Below, piece by piece: positions 57,029 to 64,000 of a stretch of 64,000 nucleotides of DNA (position 1 is the stretch's first letter; every line of letters starts with the position of its first letter). The translations under genes and the position numbers were made by a program. Location of the stretch: the NCBI GenBank assembly GCA_035654655.1, contig DASRWI010000029.1:81435-145434 (forward strand), given 5' to 3'. The notes under the pieces were generated by a model. It ran no database searches, was not told the origin of the DNA, and worked only from the letters and a program-made list of their open reading frames with translations. The DNA comes from DASRWI01 sp035654655. GTDB lineage: Bacteria > Bacteroidota > Ignavibacteria > Ignavibacteriales > Ignavibacteriaceae.

Positions 57029-58129
57029 ATGATGACAGTAGAACAGTTTAAAAAAGAATTTGGAATAATTGGTAAATCCAAAGAGCTAAATGATTTGGCT
57101 GACATTGCCATGCAGGTTGCTAAGTCGGATATCTCTGTTCTGATTTATGGTGAAAGCGGAGTGGGGAAGGAAGTTTTCGCCAAAGCCATTCATAATTTTA
57201 GTAGTCGTTCATCCAAGCAGCTAATAAGTGTTAATTGCGGTGCAATTCCTGAAGGTATTCTTGAAAGCGAATTGTTTGGACATAAAAAAGGTTCATTCAC
57301 CGGAGCAATAGAAAACCGTAAGGGATATTTTGAAGCTGCAGATGGAGGAACTCTTTTTCTTGATGAAATTGCAGAAATGCCTTTAACAACTCAGGTTAAA
57401 TTATTGAGAGCAATTGAGTATCAGGAGTTTATGAAAATTGGGGATGATACTATTACCAAAGTTGATGTAAGAATTATAGCAGCAACTAACAAAGACTTAC
57501 AAAAAGAGGTTGAGGCTAAAAGGTTTAGAGAAGACCTTTATTTTCGTCTAAAGGCAGTTGCATTGCAAATTCCTCCCTTAAGAAAAAGAGTTATTGATAT
57601 TGAAGAATTAACTAATTTTTTCATAAATAATAATCCTGATAAACGCACTATAATTATAACTACAGAAGCTATTGATTTTTTAAAAAGATATTACTGGCCT
57701 GGGAATGTTAGGGAATTAAAAAATACTATCGAAACTGCTATTGCCCTGAATAGAACAGGGGTTTTAGATGAGAACTCATTTAGTCCTTTAATAAAATTTG
57801 ATAGTAATATTGATAACAAAGATGTTAGGAATTTGCCGGTTTATCTTAGGAAATCTCCGGAAGAAGCTGATAGAGAACTATTATATCGTGCTTTATTTGA
57901 GATAAAAAAGGATTTAATTGAATTAAAGGATTTGATGTATCAGCGTCAGGATGAAATCTATTTAAATTCTCATAATGATGATGTCTTACCCTTAGCTCAG
58001 GTTGAAAAGGAAGCAATTAAGAATGCTCTTGAAAAGACAAGAGGCAACAAAAGAGATGCTGCAAAAATGCTTGAGATAAGTGAGCGCACACTTTACAGGA
58101 AGATAAAAGATTATGAACTTAATTTTTGA
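57029..58129 (+). CDS. Sigma-54-dependent transcriptional activator without receiver domain
   Basis: A 366-residue bacterial enhancer-binding protein. The AAA+ core starts almost at the N-terminus. Walker A is G41-E-S-G-V-G-K-E48, the sigma-54 contact loop is GSFTGA (88-93, the GAFTGA loop with Ala to Ser), and Walker B is GGTLFLDE (106-113). A C-terminal Fis-type helix-turn-helix (about 330-362; GNKRDAAKMLEISERTLYRKI) binds enhancers. There is no REC, PAS or GAF domain, so activity must be set by level, oligomerisation or a separate partner. It is followed 42 bases later by lptE, an arrangement common in Bacteroidota; its own targets are unknown. Confidence 0.92.
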   Translation: MMTVEQFKKEFGIIGKSKELNDLADIAMQVAKSDISVLIYGESGVGKEVFAKAIHNFSSRSSKQLISVNCGAIPEGILESELFGHKKGSFTGAIENRKGYFEAADGGTLFLDEIAEMPLTTQVKLLRAIEYQEFMKIGDDTITKVDVRIIAATNKDLQKEVEAKRFREDLYFRLKAVALQIPPLRKRVIDIEELTNFFINNNPDKRTIIITTEAIDFLKRYYWPGNVRELKNTIETAIALNRTGVLDENSFSPLIKFDSNIDNKDVRNLPVYLRKSPEEADRELLYRALFEIKKDLIELKDLMYQRQDEIYLNSHNDDVLPLAQVEKEAIKNALEKTRGNKRDAAKMLEISERTLYRKIKDYELNF

Positions 58130-58171
58130 TGTACTGTGAGACTTATCCTTTTAAATATAGATTTTAATTTT

Positions 58172-58684
58172 ATGAAATTAGTTGTAAATTTAAAGTTCTT
58201 ATTTTTATTTGTTCTTGTTCTTTCGCTGAATGGTTGTTGTCCTTATTCTTTTACCGGAGGTTCGACCCCGGAACATATTAAGACAATAGCAATACCGGTA
58301 GCAGATGACAGAAGTGGTTCCGGTGAACCGGGTTTACGTGAATTGTTAACCAATAAATTAAATCAAAAATTTATTGATGATAATACACTCCAGGTTGCAG
58401 ATAGAACAAATGCTAATAGTATTTTACAAACTACTATTACATCATTAGTGAATGTACCGGCAGAAATTACAGCCGGAGAAAACGTCCAGAGAAGACGTTT
58501 AACGATTACAGTGCAAGCGGTGTATAAAGATTTGGTTAAAAAGAAAACTGTATTCGATAGAAGCTTTTCAAATTATGCTTTGTATCCGGCAGGGGGAAGC
58601 ATAGATGACAGAAAAGCTGCAATAGATGAAGCATTAAATAATATTACTGAAGATATTTTGTTAAACACTGTTTCAGGTTGGTAA
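58172..58684 (+). CDS. lptE: LptE-like LPS-assembly lipoprotein
   Basis: A predicted lipoprotein of about 170 residues with lipobox LVLSLNGC. The mature part has the LptE fold pattern (HIKTIAIPVADDRSGSGEPGLRELLTNKLNQKF, ILQTTITSLVNVPA, RRRLTITVQAVYKDL), matching the family that seats inside the LptD barrel during LPS insertion. A GTG at 58136 would lengthen the protein by 12 residues. ATG 58172 is preferred because it gives a normal lipoprotein signal, although no good ribosome site precedes it. It lies between the sigma-54 activator and a glycosyltransferase. Confidence 0.82.
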   Translation: MKLVVNLKFLFLFVLVLSLNGCCPYSFTGGSTPEHIKTIAIPVADDRSGSGEPGLRELLTNKLNQKFIDDNTLQVADRTNANSILQTTITSLVNVPAEITAGENVQRRRLTITVQAVYKDLVKKKTVFDRSFSNYALYPAGGSIDDRKAAIDEALNNITEDILLNTVSGW

Positions 58685-58709
58685 AAAATAATTTAAGGTT
58701 AAACTTTAT

Positions 58710-60161
58710 ATGGAAGACATAGTATTAATTTCTTATTTCCTTACGCTTTTCGTTTTGTTTTTGTTTGGTTGTCATGGTTTCGTAATGATTTATTATCATC
58801 GTAAATATAAAAGTGTTAAGCCGGTAGCATCAAAGAATGTCAGTTATGATGTTCCTGTTACTATTCAGCTTCCTTTATATAATGAATTATATGTAGTTGA
58901 AAGATTGATTGATGCTGTATGTGAAATTGATTATCCAAAAGATAAATTAGAAATTCAAGTACTCGATGATTCTACTGATGAGACCGTTGAGATTACAGCT
59001 CAAAAAGTTTTAGAAAAACAAGCTCAAGGTTTCGATATTCAGCATATCCGCAGGGGTTCAAGAGAAGGATTTAAAGCAGGTGCACTTAAAGCAGGATTAA
59101 AAACTGCTAAGGGCGAATACGTTGCTATTTTTGATGCTGATTTTATTCCGCATACAAATTTCTTAAAGAAAACACTTTCATTCTTTTCTGATGATAAAGT
59201 TGGAATGGTTCAAACTCGTTGGGAACATTTAAACGTTGACTATTCAATTTTAACTAAAGCTCAGGCTTTAGCTTTAGATGGCCACTTTGTAATTGAGCAA
59301 AGTGTACGTAATCAGGCTGGTTTCTTTATTAACTTCAATGGTACCGGTGGAGTTTGGAGAAAACAATGTATTGAAGAAGCAGGCAACTGGCATGCAGATA
59401 CTTTAGCTGAAGACTTAGACCTTAGCTATCGTGCTCAATTAAAAGGATGGAGATTTGTTTACTTAAAAGATTTTACTTCTCCTGCTGAATTACCTGTTGA
59501 AATAAATGCTCTTAAGACTCAACAATTCCGTTGGACTAAAGGACATATTGAAACAGCTAAAAAATTATTGCCATTAGTTTGGAAGTCAAAAGTTCCATTG
59601 CGCATTAAATTACAGTCTACTGTTCACTTAACAAGCAACCTTGGTTTCCCTTTTATTCTATTATCTGCAATTCTTAATGTGCCTTTAATCTTTATTAAGA
59701 ATAGTGGTTCACACGAAGCATATTTTGCAATAATGTCATTATTCGTTATGGCATTTGTAAGCTCATTCTTATTCTACTTATATTCACAAAAAGATGTAAG
59801 AGAAGACTGGCGTAAAAAGATTATGCTGTTCCCCTTATTTATGGCGGGCAGTATGGGATTTTCAGTTAATAATTCTCGTGCAGTATTTGAAGGCTTATTA
59901 AATAGAAAAAGTGAATTCGTACGTACACCAAAATTCAATAATGAAGGTAATAAAGGTGTTAGTGCAAGCAAAAAGTATTTACAGAAGAAAATTGGTTTAT
60001 CGGTATTCGTAGAATTGATAATGGCAATTTATTGCTTAATAGGAATTGGTTCTTCAATTTATTTCTTAGAGTTGGCAGCATTACCATTCCAATTAATGTT
60101 CTTCATTGGATTTTCTTTTGTCTCGGTTACTTCAATAAAACATGCCTTTGCAAGAGGTTAA
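58710..60161 (+). CDS. Cellulose-synthase-like processive glycosyltransferase (GT2)
   Basis: A 483-residue membrane glycosyltransferase. One N-terminal membrane helix is followed by the GT-A domain with VTIQLPLYNE, VLDDSTDET, the DxD-type FDADF, the catalytic LAEDLDLSYR and the Q-x-x-RW motif QQFRWTKGH of processive beta-glycan synthases. Several transmembrane helices (about 310-480) form the likely export channel. It could make a beta-glucan, mannan or similar polymer. The stop overlaps the start of the next gene by one base (TAATG), coupling it to the TPR protein. No PilZ domain is present. Confidence 0.87.
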   Translation: MEDIVLISYFLTLFVLFLFGCHGFVMIYYHRKYKSVKPVASKNVSYDVPVTIQLPLYNELYVVERLIDAVCEIDYPKDKLEIQVLDDSTDETVEITAQKVLEKQAQGFDIQHIRRGSREGFKAGALKAGLKTAKGEYVAIFDADFIPHTNFLKKTLSFFSDDKVGMVQTRWEHLNVDYSILTKAQALALDGHFVIEQSVRNQAGFFINFNGTGGVWRKQCIEEAGNWHADTLAEDLDLSYRAQLKGWRFVYLKDFTSPAELPVEINALKTQQFRWTKGHIETAKKLLPLVWKSKVPLRIKLQSTVHLTSNLGFPFILLSAILNVPLIFIKNSGSHEAYFAIMSLFVMAFVSSFLFYLYSQKDVREDWRKKIMLFPLFMAGSMGFSVNNSRAVFEGLLNRKSEFVRTPKFNNEGNKGVSASKKYLQKKIGLSVFVELIMAIYCLIGIGSSIYFLELAALPFQLMFFIGFSFVSVTSIKHAFARG

Positions 60162-60748
60162 TGAAAGTGCCTCCGCGAGAAAAGCTTAGTTTTGAAGACC
60201 GGGTAAATTTAATTTTTGAATATAATCGCAATACTCCGCTTTTTGTAAGAAAAGCAAATATCGAGTTAGAAAAAAATAATATTGAAGAAGCTATAGAGAT
60301 TCTTACTAATGGGCTGAACAGGTATCCAAATTACGCTGCAGCCCATATTTTATTAGGGAAAGCTTATACCAAATCGGGCAATTACAGTGCAGCATTAAAA
60401 TCGTATAAAAAAGGAAGTGAGTTATTAAATCTTCCAAAAACTTATGAATATTATCTTGCTGAATTGAATTTACTGCAGTCAAAAAGTACTTTATTACCCA
60501 AATCAGATACAATTGAAAAAGATATTTTTGAGATTGATAAAAGTGCATTCAAGGCTGAAGCTCCAACTATGGAAGAATCTACTGTAAGTGAAAATATGAT
60601 TGTTTCTGATACTCTCGCACAAATTTATTCTGCTCAGGGAGAATACAAAGAAGCAATTAAAATTTATCAGAAGTTGATTGAAAAAAATCCTGACAAAAAA
60701 GACTTGTACACTTCCAAAATCGAGATCTTAAAGAAAAAATTAAATTGA
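60161..60748 (+). CDS. Tetratricopeptide-repeat protein coupled to the GT2 gene
   Basis: A 195-residue protein with at least three TPR-like units: LFVRKANIELEKNNIEEAIEILTNGLNRYPNYAAAHILLGKAYTKSGNYSAALKSY when read as separate helices, and DTLAQIYSAQGEYKEAIKIYQKLIEKNPD near the C-terminus. There is no signal peptide, so it is likely cytoplasmic. An upstream extension of the frame to 60032 overlaps the GT2 gene completely and was not used. The ATG at 60161 overlaps the GT2 stop by one base. It may scaffold the synthase, which is inference from coupling. Confidence 0.8.
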   Translation: MKVPPREKLSFEDRVNLIFEYNRNTPLFVRKANIELEKNNIEEAIEILTNGLNRYPNYAAAHILLGKAYTKSGNYSAALKSYKKGSELLNLPKTYEYYLAELNLLQSKSTLLPKSDTIEKDIFEIDKSAFKAEAPTMEESTVSENMIVSDTLAQIYSAQGEYKEAIKIYQKLIEKNPDKKDLYTSKIEILKKKLN

Positions 60749-60779
60749 AAAATTTATAATCACTTCTTCATTCTTTCCA

Positions 60780-61388
60780 ATGATAAAATTAAATAAAAAA
60801 TTGAAAAGAGAATTTTACACAAGAGATGTTCTTGCTGTTGCTAAAGAACTTCTTGGAACGATATTGGTTAAGAAGGAAGATGATAAAATCCTTGCTGGTA
60901 AGATTGTTGAAGTTGAAGCTTATGAAGGAACCACTGATGAAGCAGCCCATACATATGGCGGCAAGACAAAGAGAAATGAAGTAATGTTTGGCGAAGGCGG
61001 TTATTTATATGTGTATTTCACTTATGGAAATCATTTTTGTGTTAATGTAGTTTCCGGAGTTGAAGGAAAAGGAAGCGGAGTTTTAATTAGAGGAATAGAG
61101 CCTGTTGAAGGAATTGAAACAATGGCTTTAAATAGATTTGGTAAAACTGAATTAACACAAAAAGAAATTTATAATCTTACAAGTGGTCCTGGAAAAATTT
61201 GCAAAGCATTCAATATTCATAAGCAGCATTATGGAATAAATTTATTAAGTGACTACATATTTATTGTAGAGGGGGAAAAAATTAAAAATGATGATATTGT
61301 TGTTACTAAAAGAGTTGGAATCACGAGGTCTGTTGATTTGCCTTGGCGTTTTTATTTAAAGAATAATCGTTATGTTTCAAGAAAATGA
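60780..61388 (+). CDS. DNA-3-methyladenine glycosylase (AAG/MPG family)
   Basis: A 202-residue base-excision repair enzyme of the alkyladenine glycosylase fold that removes 3-methyladenine, hypoxanthine and similar lesions. Typical blocks are EFYTRDVLAVAKELLGTILV, EVEAYEGTTDEAAHTYGGKTKRNEVMF, YLYVYFTYGNHFCVNVV and the LTSGPGKICKAFNI stretch. The catalytic Glu lies in VEAYEG. The length is normal for bacterial members. Its end overlaps the next start by four bases (ATGA), so it is coupled to the GT9 gene even though the functions differ. Confidence 0.93.
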   Translation: MIKLNKKLKREFYTRDVLAVAKELLGTILVKKEDDKILAGKIVEVEAYEGTTDEAAHTYGGKTKRNEVMFGEGGYLYVYFTYGNHFCVNVVSGVEGKGSGVLIRGIEPVEGIETMALNRFGKTELTQKEIYNLTSGPGKICKAFNIHKQHYGINLLSDYIFIVEGEKIKNDDIVVTKRVGITRSVDLPWRFYLKNNRYVSRK

Positions 61389-62440
61389 TTAAACCACAAA
61401 ATATATTAATAGTTAGAACTGATAGAATTGGCGATGTTATTTTAACGCTTCCAATGGCGGATGTTATTAAAAAACATTATCCGGATGCTGAAATTACTTT
61501 TATGCTAAGGGATTATACTCTACCTTTGGCAGAAAATAACGATTGCATAGATAAAACAATTTCCTTAATTGAAGAAGATGGCAAAATCCCATTCTTTAAA
61601 AATTTGAAAAAAATATCAGAAGGGAATTTTGACACCTGTATATTTGTTAACCCATCTTTCCAAGTAGCTTTAATGCTTTTCTTAAGTGGAATAAAATTAA
61701 GAGTAGGAACAGGCTATCGCTGGTATTCATTACTATTTAATAAAAAAGTTTATGAACATAGAAAATATGGTAAAACTCACGAACTTGAATTAAATGTTAA
61801 TTTATTAAAACAATTGAATATCTTTGAACATATCGATAAAGAAAATGTAAAATTTAATATTCATATTGATGAAGAAGCTGATAAAAAAGTAGATGAATAT
61901 TTATCATCATTAAATATTGATAAAGCAAAATCTATGTTCATTGTTCATCCCGGAAGTGGCGGCAGTGCAATGGATTTGCCAATTAAACAATACAAAAAAC
62001 TTATACAATGGATTAATGAAAATCTTAATGTGAACGTTCTTTTGACAGGTTCAGAGCAAGAAAAAAATATTTGTGAAGAATTAAGATTAAATGAAAACAT
62101 TTTTAATACTGCCGGAGAATTTAATCTCAAAGAGCTTACTGCATTAATAAATAAATCAGATTTATTTATTTCCAATTCAACAGGACCTTTGCACATTGCT
62201 GCTGCTCTTGATGTTCATACAATAGGTTTTTATCCTAAGATAGCAGCTTGTTCTCCAAATAGATGGGGACCTTATTCATTAAAATCAAAAGTTTTTACTC
62301 CTGAAATAGAATGTGCCAATTGTACAAGGGAACAGTGTGAACGTTTAGATTGTATGAGCAATATCAACATTAAAAGTGTTTTTGAATACACAGAAAAAAT
62401 TTATAAGTTTATTATAAATAATGGAGAAAATAATGCTTAG
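61385..62440 (+). CDS. GT9-family heptosyltransferase
   Basis: A 351-residue glycosyltransferase of the ADP-heptose:LPS family. The N-terminal part has ILIVRTDRIGDVILTLPMADVIKKHYPDAEI, and the C-terminal part has IVHPGSGGSAMDLP, LLTGSEQEKNI and the conserved SNSTGPLHIAAALD. These mark enzymes that add heptose to the LPS core. Five cysteines near the end (ACSPNRW, ECANCTREQCERLDC) are an unusual addition that could bind metal. Together with lptE it suggests that this organism builds LPS. It overlaps both neighbours. Confidence 0.9.
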   Translation: MIKPQNILIVRTDRIGDVILTLPMADVIKKHYPDAEITFMLRDYTLPLAENNDCIDKTISLIEEDGKIPFFKNLKKISEGNFDTCIFVNPSFQVALMLFLSGIKLRVGTGYRWYSLLFNKKVYEHRKYGKTHELELNVNLLKQLNIFEHIDKENVKFNIHIDEEADKKVDEYLSSLNIDKAKSMFIVHPGSGGSAMDLPIKQYKKLIQWINENLNVNVLLTGSEQEKNICEELRLNENIFNTAGEFNLKELTALINKSDLFISNSTGPLHIAAALDVHTIGFYPKIAACSPNRWGPYSLKSKVFTPEIECANCTREQCERLDCMSNINIKSVFEYTEKIYKFIINNGENNA

Positions 62441-63227
62441 GAAGTATTTTTTACTAATTCTTTTTCTAGTTATTGTACCTTTTTGTTTAACGTCTGCCGG
62501 ACAACCGGGAAAAGAAGAATTCCGCAAAGTAGAAAACAAAGCCTTCAAAGTAGGTGAAAAACTTACATTTGATGTTAAATATGGTTTTGTTACTGCAGGA
62601 ATAGCCACATTCCATATTCCTAAGATTAAAAAAATCTCCGGTAGAGATGCTTACCATGTAACTTTTGAAGTTAACACTGTTCCAAGTTTTGATTGGATGT
62701 ATAAAGTCAGAGACAGATACGAAACCTTTCTTGATGTAGAAGGATTATTCCCCTGGAGATTTGAACAGCATATTAGAGAAGGTGGATACTCAAGGGATTT
62801 CTCTGCATTCTTTGACCAGAGAAAAGGAAAAGCTAAAACCTCTGAAGGTGAATACAATATTCCAAAATATGTAAATGATATTGTTTCAGCATTCTTCTAT
62901 GCAAGAACATTGGATTTTTCTAATATGAAGAAGAATGAAAGAATTAACCTTAAGAACTTTTACAAAGATAAAGTTTATGATTTGGATGTAAGATATCTTG
63001 GAAGAGAAACAATAGAAGTGCCTGCAGGAAAGTTTGATTGCATAATAGTTGAACCATTAGTGCAGGAAGGTGGACTTTTCAAAAGTGAAGGGAACATACT
63101 TGTTTGGTTAAGTAATGATGAAGTTAAAATGCCTGTAAGAGTAAAAACAAAAGTAGTAATTGGCTCTATTGATGCTGACCTTACTAAATATGAAGGAATA
63201 ACTGGAACTCTTAAGTCTAAGAGATAA
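62433..63227 (+). CDS. Exported DUF3108-domain protein
   Basis: A roughly 264-residue exported protein with signal peptide LLILFLVIVPFCLTSAG. The mature part fits DUF3108: FKVGEKLTFDVKYGFVTAGIATFHI, YKVRDRYETFLDVEGLFPWRFEQHIREGGYSR and IEVPAGKFDCIIVEPL. Homologues are periplasmic beta-rich proteins of unknown function that often sit near envelope genes. ATG 62421 would give four extra residues, but GGAG (62423-62426) is placed correctly for ATG 62433, which overlaps the heptosyltransferase stop by 8 bases. A terminator follows. Confidence 0.85.
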   Translation: MLRKYFLLILFLVIVPFCLTSAGQPGKEEFRKVENKAFKVGEKLTFDVKYGFVTAGIATFHIPKIKKISGRDAYHVTFEVNTVPSFDWMYKVRDRYETFLDVEGLFPWRFEQHIREGGYSRDFSAFFDQRKGKAKTSEGEYNIPKYVNDIVSAFFYARTLDFSNMKKNERINLKNFYKDKVYDLDVRYLGRETIEVPAGKFDCIIVEPLVQEGGLFKSEGNILVWLSNDEVKMPVRVKTKVVIGSIDADLTKYEGITGTLKSKR

Positions 63228-63240
63228 AATATTTAAGCAT

Positions 63241-63272
63241 AAAAAAGGCAGTTGAATAAACTGCCTTTTTTT
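63241..63272. terminator. Bidirectional terminator between the DUF3108 gene and mscL
   Basis: AAAAAAGGCAGTT (63241-63253) pairs with AACTGCCTTTTTT (63259-63271) around GAATA. It lies between two convergent genes. Confidence 0.93.
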
Positions 63273-63282
63273 GTTTTAAAAA

Positions 63283-63735
63283 TTAATGTAAATCAGCTGT
63301 GCAGGCAGGGCACTTTGTAGCTTTAATAGGAATATGAGAATAGCAGAAAGGACAATCCTTAGTTGTTGGTGCTTCTTCAGGAATTCCTTCTTTTTGACGT
63401 CTCATATTATTCATAGTTCTTATCATTAAGAAAATTGAGAAAGCTACAATTAAGAAAGTTATTATATTATTTATGAACCTGCCATAGTTTACAGTTACTG
63501 CTCCTGCTGCTTTTGCTATTTCAGGAGTTGTATATGGACCAGGGTTTGCACCTTCTTTTATCACCCAGAACAAATTAGAAAAATCAAAATTACCAAGAAG
63601 TAATCCAATGGGGGGCATAATAATATCATTAACTAAAGATGAAATTATTACACCAAAAGCAGCACCGATTATAATACCTACTGCCATATCCATTACGTTA
63701 CCTTTAAGAGCGAACTCTCTAAATTCTTTTAGCAT
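63283..63735 (-). CDS. mscL: Large-conductance mechanosensitive channel with C-terminal zinc ribbon
   Basis: A 150-residue inner-membrane channel that opens under osmotic downshock. The MscL core is clear: MLKEFREFALKGNVMDMAVGIIIGAAFG (when read in two parts; amphipathic N-terminal helix and TM1), IIMPPIGLLLG, and TM2 FINNIITFLIVAFSIFLMIR. In place of the usual helical bundle end, the C-terminus has C-x2-C...C-x2-C (CPFCYSHIPIKATKCPACTADL, positions about 127-148), a zinc-ribbon pattern. This form is known in several phyla. Zn or redox control of gating is speculative. Confidence 0.93.
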   Translation of the reverse strand: MLKEFREFALKGNVMDMAVGIIIGAAFGVIISSLVNDIIMPPIGLLLGNFDFSNLFWVIKEGANPGPYTTPEIAKAAGAVTVNYGRFINNIITFLIVAFSIFLMIRTMNNMRRQKEGIPEEAPTTKDCPFCYSHIPIKATKCPACTADLH

Positions 63736-63865
63736 TAGTACCTCTTATAATTGTAGTTCATAAAAATTAGAAATAAAATAATTTAATTACAAATAGATTT
63801 TAAAAAATATTACTTCTATTTTAGTAGAACTCCAAATTCTCAAAAAATGTTCAAAGGACAAACAT

Positions 63866-64000
63866 ATGAAAATATTAAGGGACCTTTTCTTAAAAAGTAT
63901 CTTTCTTTTATTAATTTCATTTTCTTCAATTCAAGCTCAAACTACTGTTAACAGTTTAATTTCCAGAGATGTTCGTCAGCTATGGAATACAAAAAGTGCC
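63866..64000 (+). CDS. Start of an exported protein (runs off the window)
   Basis: Forty-five codons from ATG 63866 to the window end, in frame. AAAGGA (63853-63858) precedes the start. The sequence begins with a basic N-terminus and a hydrophobic signal peptide (LKSIFLLLISFSSIQAQ) with a likely cleavage after AQ. The visible mature part (TTVNSLISRDVRQLWNTKSA) is too short to identify. Confidence 0.7.
   Translation, partial: MKILRDLFLKSIFLLLISFSSIQAQTTVNSLISRDVRQLWNTKSA

Noticed and set aside
60032..60160. Upstream extension of the TPR gene into the GT2 gene
   Set aside because: The extension is entirely inside the GT2 coding region; the ATG at 60161 with a one-base overlap explains the gene better.
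1..64000. tRNA, rRNA, tmRNA or known riboswitch genes
   Set aside because: Intergenic regions were read for cloverleaf ends, CCA-adjacent stems and familiar riboswitch cores; none was convincing.

Overview
The window is a stretch of AT-rich chromosome, probably from a member of the Ignavibacteria or a close relative in the Bacteroidota/Chlorobi (FCB) group. The main evidence is six secreted proteins that end in a type IX secretion (T9SS) sorting domain with the motif NYPNPFNP or a close variant. Other pointers are a TonB-dependent receptor paired with a DUF4249 lipoprotein, an LptE-like lipoprotein and a heptosyltransferase (a Gram-negative envelope), and the order SPOR protein / sigma-54 activator / lptE downstream of miaB. 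No rRNA or tRNA gene was seen. The assignment is inferred from protein style, not from a marker phylogeny.

Layout. 1-2.7 kb: the start of an NADP-type glutamate dehydrogenase, an M24 peptidase, and a small HUH/Y1 transposase enclosed by nested palindromic inverted repeats. 2.7-32.4 kb: a patchwork of T9SS cargo (FG-GAP, BNR/YCF48 propeller, VIT-vWA and CHRD proteins) interleaved with housekeeping genes (aspS, a pyrimidine nucleoside phosphorylase, rpmB, a YciO-type protein, cydAB), a TonB receptor/DUF4249 pair, a class D beta-lactamase homologue and a PEGA/propeller lipoprotein. 32.4-38.0 kb: eno and glnA between repeat clusters, then a small heat-shock operon (two Hsp20 genes plus a CbpA-like J protein). 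38.0-49.6 kb: genes all on the minus strand, namely a glycosyltransferase, an SDR enzyme, a GH20 hexosaminidase, then gyrA, gyrB, a DciA-like gene, recF and dnaN. 50.0-63.2 kb: genes all on the plus strand, namely a HEAT protein, an M48 peptidase, an SLC13 transporter, a 51-residue membrane protein, miaB, a SPOR protein, a metallo-beta-lactamase-fold protein, a sigma-54 activator, lptE, a CESA-like glycosyltransferase with a TPR partner, a 3-methyladenine glycosylase, a GT9 heptosyltransferase and a DUF3108 protein. mscL (minus) and the start of one more secreted protein close the window.

Two larger patterns stand out. First, a family of short palindromes with the core AT-N-CC-GTA-GG-N-AT recurs in seven intergenic sites plus one diverged site, almost always as head-to-tail doublets. 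The stems show compensatory base changes, and the only transposase in the window is bracketed by two inverted doublets. This looks like a REP/BIME-type system with its RAYT transposase, and it is the best candidate here for a little-described system. Second, transcription switches from uniformly leftward to uniformly rightward in the AT-rich gap upstream of dnaN (49.65-50.0 kb), where dnaA would often sit but is absent. That gap is a candidate replication origin.

Most genes are ordinary and well recognised. Functions of the T9SS cargo, the GH43-like lipoprotein, the HEAT, SPOR and TPR proteins and the 51-residue protein are not predictable beyond their folds.
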